From contig NW_008707617.1 in NCBI RefSeq assembly GCF_000327385.1, positions 1,436,298 through 1,500,297 on the forward strand: a DNA stretch of 64,000 bases, given 5' to 3'. Each line of letters begins with the position of its first letter. Position 1 is the stretch's first letter. Under the pieces are notes generated by a model that was not told where the DNA came from, did not search any database, and saw only the letters and a program-made list of their open reading frames with translations. Below are positions 57,605-64,000 of this stretch, in pieces. Source of the stretch: Lottia gigantea. Taxonomy: Eukaryota > Mollusca > Gastropoda > Lottiidae. The translations under genes and the position numbers were made by a program.

Positions 57605-59020
57605 CAGGGAATTGTCCTCGATAGTTTGGTATATGAACACATCAGTGAGCCAAAGGTAGACAGATTCTGATCTATAAGGAGTAAGATTATCTTGAAGAAT
57701 TTTCAACACCAAGAGATCTTGTAGAATATCTTGATGCTCTTACCTTCCCATTTGGACAAAAAGATAAAAAATTATTGCTTAGTCCAGAAAAGTGTGGTGC
57801 TATTTATTAATTTTAGCTGATATGAAACTGTTGATTAAATCATATTCAAGAATCTATGGAATATTTAGTAGGGCACGAAATATCTTAATCGTTCACATCT
57901 TTCTGAAGCATTTTGCATAATGACATTTATGCGTGTTAGGTTTTTAAGGTTGTCTTCCTGTCTTATTTTTAGGATGTAGATTCTTTCCACATCTAATATA
58001 TATCCTGCAATAAAGTTATTATACATATTTAAAACCTTCAAAAATCGATACTATAGCCTTTTAACCAGAAGCGATTTCAGTCAAACATGAGTTATCGATC
58101 TTGTTACCATGGACGCCATTGTTAAACTAAGCACACAACACAAACAATAAAGGTTTTCTTCTGTATTTTGTGGCCCGTGAAAATTAAAGGAATTGTTCCA
58201 GATGAAATTAGTAGTCCATTCTCTATTTAATTCCAGATCAAAATATAAGTTGATTACCATTTTTTTGTTCTCAAAAAGTTAAGTTTAGTTTGATCTGAAA
58301 TTAGAAAAAATAAAAACTCGCAGTATAGTTCAATCTGTGCATGAAAAAACGCTATTTGCTCATCCTCATAAAAGAGCATTGAATTCATACATAGTTTTCA
58401 TCATAAGGTTACTTTGGATATACGTTAGGCAAATGTAACAATAATAAACCTTTTCAATATAGTAATCTTTTCATTTTTCGTATTTTTATGTCAGCATTTA
58501 TGTACATGTATATTTCACAGACAATAAAACAAAATATTTTTTACCATGATAGAAGTTAGTGAAGTGATACACAAGGCCAATATAGATTATTCACTGAATC
58601 TATTTGGCGTATATATTTGTTTTAAGGTGATCTAACATTTGATCCTTAAGGCATGAAAGTTAATTGACATATCAAATAGAATGTCAGAGTCAGGATGGTA
58701 ATGTCAATATAGGTTAATGTGTCAACAATATACCACTAAGTCAATAATCCTGTCTTTTTTGATGAAATGCCGCAAATAATGTCAGTTTATATGACACTCG
58801 ATTCTTTAATAATTTTAATACTTTATATCAAGTAATTTATAACTTAGGAATTCAGAAAAATACTATCTTTCATTCATGTATTGCTTCAAATACCTTAATC
58901 GGCCGGGGTCGGCTCTCACCCGTTAATATCTTTTTTCTATAGTGGCAGGCTATATGCATATCTCCTTGAAGTATACATATGTACAACTTCCCTCTAACTC
59001 TGGGTTGGAACGCTGTCTTT
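57605..59020. other. Intergenic DNA, no gene recognised
   Basis: A short block near 58292 (GATCTGAAATTAGAAAAAAT) also occurs at 52552 beside the Penelope-like 3' end, perhaps a relic of the same element. A GC-rich block GGCCGGGGTCGGCTCTCACC lies at about 58901, unusual for this AT-rich region. Nothing else is seen. Confidence 0.4.
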
Positions 59021-59025
59021 TTGTG

Positions 59026-59175
59026 GCATTGGAATAGCTCAGTTGGTAGGGAGTTGTTTTTTGGTCTGCGATTAGTTGTGATTTCAAATACCCTTCATGT
59101 TAAGAAAAATTTTGAAGCACTGTGCCAGTGTTCCGAGAGTCGGACCGGTGTGCGCTTTCACCACCTAAAACCTAA
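59026..59175 (+). mobile_element. tRNA-headed SINE remnant
   Basis: GGAATAGCTCAGTTGGTAGG at 59031 contains a perfect polymerase III A box (TAGCTCAGTTGG). About 35 bases on, TTGTGATTTCAAATACC is a worn B box (consensus GGTTCGAATCC). The tRNA-like part does not fold completely, so it is a SINE head or pseudogene, not a tRNA gene. The body behind it (CCGAGAGTCGGACCGGTG) has no other copy here. Confidence 0.6.
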
Positions 59176-59435
59176 TGTTATTACGATGGCATTATAGACG
59201 GTAGATAATGAGTTAAAATTATTACAACACCATAGGACGTGCTTTATTGAAATTGATTACATCAATTATATCACAATACGTGTTGCCCTGAAAATGTCAC
59301 AATATGATAGATTTATCGCTAACGATTTAATATTTATCACAATACACAAAGTCTATGTTGCACATTCTAAAAATAACGAGTTGTTTTTAATACATTTATC
59401 ACAATGAGTGTCACGTTTGATTTTATTATATTACG

Positions 59436-60140
59436 ATGTTATAAATTATCCCATTTGTTAGTTTTTCATGTGTTGTTTCAAACTTATCACATTTGTTAGT
59501 TTTTCAGGTGTTGTTTCAAACTTATCACATTTGTTAGTTTTTTAAGGTGTTGTTTCAAACTTATCACATTTGTTACTTTTTTAAGGTGCTGTTTCAAACT
59601 TATCACATTTGTTAGTCTTTCAGGCATTGTTTCAAACTTATCACATTTGTTAGTTTTTCAGGTGTTGTTTCAAACTTATCACATTTGTTAGTTTTTTAAG
59701 GTGTTGTTTCAAACTTATCACATTTGTTACTTTTTTAAGGTGCTGTTTCAAACTTATCACATTTGTTAATCTTTCAGGTGTTGTTTCAAACTTATCACAT
59801 TTGTTAGTTTTTCAGGTGTTGTTTCAAACTTATCACATTTGTTAGTTTTTTCAGGTGTTGATTCAAACTTATCACATTTGTTAGTTTTTTATCTGTTGTT
59901 TCAAACTTATGACATTTGTTAGTTTTTCAGGTGTTGTTTCAAACTTATGACATTGTTAGTTTTTTAAGGTGTTGTTTCAAACTTATCACATTTGTTAGTT
60001 TTTTAAGGTGTTGATTCAAACTTATCACATTTGTTAGTTTTTTATCTGTTGTTTCAAACTTATGACATTTGTTAGTTTTTCAGGTGTTGTTTCAAACTTA
60101 TGACATTGTTAGTTTTTTAAGGCGTTATTCACAATTGGGA
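59436..60140. repeat. 38-bp minisatellite with higher-order structure
   Basis: Units ACTTATCACATTTGTTAGTT then TTTCAGGTGTTGTTTCAA occur about 18 times. Groups of four units with shared variants (TTACTTTTTTAAGGTGCTG; TTTTTATCTGTTG with TTATGACATT) recur about 150 bases apart (near 59545/59697 and 59885/60040), showing amplification as four-unit blocks. Confidence 0.9.
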
Positions 60141-60830
60141 TTCTTTTCAAGTTCATCACTTTACTTAGTTTTTTCACCATAGGATTTGTTTAAATTTATC
60201 ACATTTGTTAGTGTTTTAACAATAGAGGTTGTTTTCAAATTAATAACATTAGTTTTTCACAATAGAGTTTTTAATAAAATTTATCCCATTTGTTAGTTTT
60301 TTCACCAAAAAGGTTTCTTATAAAATTTATCACATTTGTTATTTTTTTCACCATAGTGGTTGTTTAGAATTTATCACATTTGTTAGTTTTTCAGGAGCTG
60401 TTTTAAAATTTATCCCATTTGATAGTTTTTTCAGGTGTTGTTTCAAACTTATTACATTTGTTATGTTTTTTCATGGTTTGTTTTCAAATATATCACATTT
60501 GTTAGTTTTTTTCACAAAATGGCTTGTTTTCATATGTATCACATTTGTTAGTTTTTCGCAATAGAGATTCTTATAAAATTTATCATATTTGTTAGTTTTT
60601 TTCACAATTGGGATTCTTTTCAAGTTCATCACATTACTTAGTTTTTTCACCATAGGATTTGTTTAAATTTATCACATTTGTTAGTGTATTAACAATAGAG
60701 GTTGTTTTCAAATTTGTCACATTTGTTAATTTTTTCACAGTTTGGGTTATTTTCAAGTTCATAACAATAGATCTTGTTTTCAAATTGATCACACTTGTTT
60801 TTTTTCTATAATAGGGGTTGTTTTATTTCG
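60140..60830. repeat. Degenerate extension of the 38-bp minisatellite
   Basis: Related units (TTATCACATTTGTTAGTTTT with CACCATAGGATTTGTTT or ACAATAGAGGTTGTTTTCAA) continue with much more divergence. A block starting CACAATTGGGATTCTTTTCA at 60130 is repeated at 60603, 473 bases later, so even the degenerate part was amplified in a large step. Confidence 0.85.
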
Positions 60831-62080
60831 TGGAGGGGGTGATTAAATGAGCGTTTTCGTTATATTGAGATCATTTTTATTTCGTAAAAAGGGTACCTAA
60901 ATCGTTGTAGCTGATGAAACAATACGCCCTTTATATCATTGATATGCAGTAATATAACAGAAAACCCCGAGGCAGAATGTTTAAAAGACAACACTACTTG
61001 CATACTTCTGGAGATTTTCCAAACATAAGTACTCGGCAAACCAAAATAGAAATTGAATTTTAGTGGTAAATATGAGAGTATAGACAATCACTTGATAAAA
61101 ATGGAGAGAGTCCACGAAGAATAAATAAACTAATAATGGATTGATATAAATATTTATTACATTTGCGGGTACTTCTGAGAATGTTTCCCGGTATTGAAGA
61201 CTTTGCATCTCGGATCGACGATTTTTCAGTAGATTAAATCCAGCAGTTGCTCCCAGATTCTGCTAGCTAATCAGAAGGTTGATCTTATCTCTATTCAGTT
61301 ATATAAATAGTATTTGAATTGAATAGCTTTTCTTTTAATGCACTCTTGAATATTTAACTTACAATGAATCATACAAGAATGCATGGGCAAGGACGTTTAG
61401 GTCCTCGTGAGAACATTCAGATAAATGAAAATGAATTTGTAGACAGTAGCCAAACAATAAACTGAACTTGGGTCCCATTGTTCAATAATGACGAAAGAGC
61501 TAGCCTTATAAAAAATATATATATTTTCTTCACAACCACAAAAAGCAGTAAAATACACTTGAAGTACGTTATTGTCATTTCATGAAAATCGATCTTTAGA
61601 TATATATTCAAACAATAGAAAAATAATACTGTCCTTTCAATTTTTCAATATCAAGCGTGGAGGACCACGTCACCAAAATGGCGCCTTTCGGTAACTTGGT
61701 AACGTCAAGTTGATCGAACTCTTTTATGAAAAGGCTTAATCTTAATATATTATTTCTAAGTAGTAGACAAAAGAAGAGGTTCTAAAGACTTGCTAACAGG
61801 CTAGAAGGGAGTTAAATCATAAATATTTATTAGCGATTGAAGTTTGAATAGATCTTACAGACAATAGATTTGAACGTCGATCGATACCTTCTTTGTTTTT
61901 TGATGGGACGACTCAATCAATAATAAATAACATGACTAGGTTCTAGTGTTGCCTGCAATTCAATTGCCAGGTACAAAGACATTTTACTTCAGGTATTTGT
62001 TTAAATGCCAGGATAGTTCCATTTCTTTTTATACTTCTGATTCTTTTTGTAAGTATTTTTAAGAAATGTAATTTTGTACT
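60831..62080. other. Intergenic DNA, no gene recognised
   Basis: Several short minus-strand frames (60860-61208, 61417-61611) lack motifs and overlap in different frames. No repeat or regulatory signal could be supported. Confidence 0.45.
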
Positions 62081-62084
62081 TTAT

Positions 62085-63262
62085 AGGTACTATATTCTTA
62101 AAGAGATTTAGACAGGTACTTTATTCTGAAAGTGATTTATACAGGTACTATATTGTGAAAGAGATATAGATAGGATCTATATTCTAAAAGGGATTTAGAC
62201 AGACAGGTACTATATTTTGAAAGAGATTTAGACAGGTATAATATTCTGATATGGATTTAGACAGGTGCTATATTCTGAAAGAGATTTAGATAGGATCTAT
62301 ATTCTGAAAGGGATTTAGACAGGTACTATATTCTGAAAGAGATTTAGATAGGATCTATATTCTGAAAGGGATTTAGACAGGTACTATATTCTGAAAGAGA
62401 TTTAGATAAGATCTATATTCTGAAAGGGATTTAGACAGGTACTATATTCTGAAAGAGATTAAGTCATGTTCTATATTCTGAAAATGATTAAATCAAATGA
62501 AATGAATGGAGTTTTACGCCCTACTCAGAAAGAGATTAAGGCGTGTACTATATTCTGAAATAGATTTAGACACGTACTATATTCTGAAAGAGATTTAGAT
62601 AGGATCTATATTCTGAAAGAGATTTAGACAGGTATCATATTTTGAATAGATTTAGACACGTATAATATTTTCAAATAGATTTAGACACGTACTATCCTTA
62701 AATATTTATTATTATATTATCCTGTATGAGATTTAGACAGGTATCATATCCCGAAAGAGATTTTGACAATTACTGTTTTCCTATTTCCGAATGAGATTTA
62801 GACATGCACTAATTTCAGCAAGAGACTTAGACAGATACAATATTCCAAATGAGATTTAGTTAGGATCTATATTCTGAAAGATATTAAGTCATGTTCTATA
62901 TTCTGAAAATGATTAAATCAGATGAAATGAATGGAGTTTTACGCCCTACTCAGAAATAGATTAAGACTCGTACTATATTCTGAAAGAGATTTAGACACGT
63001 ACTATCCTTAAATATTTATTATTATATTATCCTGTATGAGATTTAGACAGGTATCATATCCCGAAGGATATTTTGGCAATTACTGTTTTCCTATATCCAA
63101 AAGAGATTTAGACATGCACTATTTTCAGCAAGAGATTTAGACAGATACAATAATCTGAATGAGATTTAGGCAGTTACAATATTCTGAATGAGATTTAGGC
63201 AGATACAATATTCCGAATGAGATTAAGACAGGTACTATAAGAGGTTTAGACAGGTATACAAT
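62085..63262. repeat. 29-bp minisatellite that has captured a SINE-like piece
   Basis: The basic unit is AGGTACTATATTCTGAAAGA then GATTTAGAC. At 62280-62450 a 58-bp dimer (AGGTACTATA unit plus TAGGATCTATA unit) repeats three times. The foreign block GAAATGAATGGAGTTTTACG then CCCTACTCAGAAA appears at about 62499 and 62924, 425 bases apart, and a TTATTATTATATTATCCTGT block appears at about 62706 and 63016, 310 bases apart. The array therefore took in other DNA and copied it along. Confidence 0.9.
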
Positions 63263-63661
63263 TTTTTTTCTTTGTAAGAATTACTCCAAAATTCAGAAGG
63301 CACCTTTTTCATGGAAAACAAATTAATCGGTTTTTTTCTTTGCTGAAAATGTCCTTATTGGGTATTAGTTCAATGAAAGGGAATATATTTCAGATTTTAT
63401 TAACATCATAATATTTTTCGACAAGAAATTTTAAAAAGACTGGTACTTGTTTTTTGAAAATGGTGGAATCTATTAAGCGGTAATTTAGTGAAAAGATGTC
63501 TTATATCGCTAAAAATAACAGGTCAAAATATTATAATCATAGCTTTGATACTTGAAAATTCCTGAAATGAAAAGTTTTATCGTTATTTCTGGTCACTCAC
63601 TTAAGACACATTTATTCAGTTCTATACATTTAAAAGAAAACTGCAATCTTTGTAATTTCAG
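63263..63661 (+). other. Upstream region or intron before the K2P exon
   Basis: AT-rich, ending in CTTTGTAATTTCAG at 63661, a good 3' splice site. A 62-codon frame that crosses this site (63552-63740) is not regarded as coding. No TATA or initiator element could be supported. Confidence 0.5.
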
Positions 63662-63757
63662 GGATACTATCGTTGAACTACAAGCATGTTCTGAAAAATT
63701 AAGACAAACCCCAGAAGATATCACAGTGCTCAAAAACTAATCAAATAACTTTTCACG
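63662..63757 (+). other. 5' untranslated part of the K2P exon
   Basis: Follows the acceptor at 63661 and runs to the ATG at 63758. Stop codons are present in frame with the ATG (for example the TAA within AAATAACTT just before it), which supports that ATG as the first coding codon. Confidence 0.55.
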
Positions 63758-64000
63758 ATGGGAACGACGAAGAAAAAAGATGGATGCTGCAAGAAATTTG
63801 CAAAATTTTTGTTTTCACATGTGGGATTATGTGGTATGGTGGTGTTATATTGTGTAGCTGGAGGCTTTATTTTCGAGCATTTAGAGAAAAATAACGAACA
63901 AATGATTTGCTATGAATCCAGAAGCGAATACAATCCCATGGAGAACAAAACCATCGAAAGTATACTCAAAATCTTCAACGATTATGGATTTCCAACCGAG
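63758..64000 (+). CDS. Two-pore-domain potassium channel (K2P), N-terminus, runs off the window
   Basis: K2P channels carry background potassium current and set the resting potential at the plasma membrane. Seen: ATG in CACGATGG context opens 81 uninterrupted codons to the window edge. MGTTKKKDGCCKKFAKFLFS is a basic N-terminus; HVGLCGMVVLYCVAGGFIFE followed by HLEKNNE is the M1 helix (about residues 17-43). The VLY..AGG.IFE.LE pattern is characteristic of K2P M1 segments. The following segment would start the extracellular cap; it holds Cys51 and a possible N-glycosylation site N63-K-T. The pore loops (GYG/GFG) lie beyond the window. Subfamily cannot be set; the HVGL..VV.Y...G resembles the TWIK- and TRESK-like invertebrate channels. 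The start was chosen because it is the first ATG after an acceptor with upstream stops. Confidence 0.8.
   Translation, partial: MGTTKKKDGCCKKFAKFLFSHVGLCGMVVLYCVAGGFIFEHLEKNNEQMICYESRSEYNPMENKTIESILKIFNDYGFPTE

Noticed and set aside
59031-59100. Functional tRNA gene
   Set aside because: The A box is perfect but the B box and the acceptor stem do not pair, so it is a SINE head or pseudogene.
60471-60653. Minus-strand Lys-rich frame VKKTNKYDKFYKN
   Set aside because: It is a translation of the degenerate 38-bp minisatellite.

Overview
The window looks like AT-rich nuclear DNA of an invertebrate animal. Exons are short and separated by GT..AG introns, one of them 27 kb long. No operons or ribosome binding sites are visible, and there are many tandem repeats and small transposons. 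The repeat styles (an ACAGCTGGGTAGAC-type SINE, a GGACGGACAG-type dispersed repeat) and the gene set resemble molluscs, perhaps a limpet-like gastropod. That placement is recognition from memory, not a search.

Three host genes are supported, all on the + strand. (1) A synaptotagmin-4/11 orthologue fills positions 1 to about 32,000. One exon carries the membrane anchor and C2A (251-1053), two exons carry C2B (28468-28591, 31601-31908), and the N-terminal exon lies upstream of the window. The exon phases join exactly, giving 410 residues from this window. (2) A previously split-looking gene at 38954-41155 has three coding exons that join in phase into a 357-residue type II membrane protein with an HtrL/YibB-type glycosyltransferase-like domain. 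(3) The last 340 bases hold the start of a two-pore-domain potassium channel (M1 helix and start of the extracellular cap), which runs off the window.

The rest is mobile and satellite DNA. The long Syt4 intron holds minisatellites, at least four families of short inverted-repeat elements (MITEs), SINE pieces, a decayed L1-like LINE piece, a Penelope-like element, a 131-bp tandem repeat and a non-autonomous hAT inserted in an older MITE. The intergenic region from 41.2 to 63.6 kb holds a 1.8-kb 49-bp minisatellite with a 290-bp higher-order unit, a decayed Myb/SANT-type (Harbinger-associated) gene, a second Penelope-like copy next to a LINE fragment, and 38-bp and 29-bp minisatellites with higher-order structure. 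No rRNA, CRISPR array or intact tRNA gene was seen.

The genes do not form a pathway. Synaptotagmin-4 and the K2P channel both fit excitable or secretory cells, but their neighbourhood here is probably incidental. I found no convincing new multi-gene system. The most interesting items are the animal HtrL-like gene, the nested and higher-order repeat structures, and an inverted pair of GAAACGT hairpin motifs.
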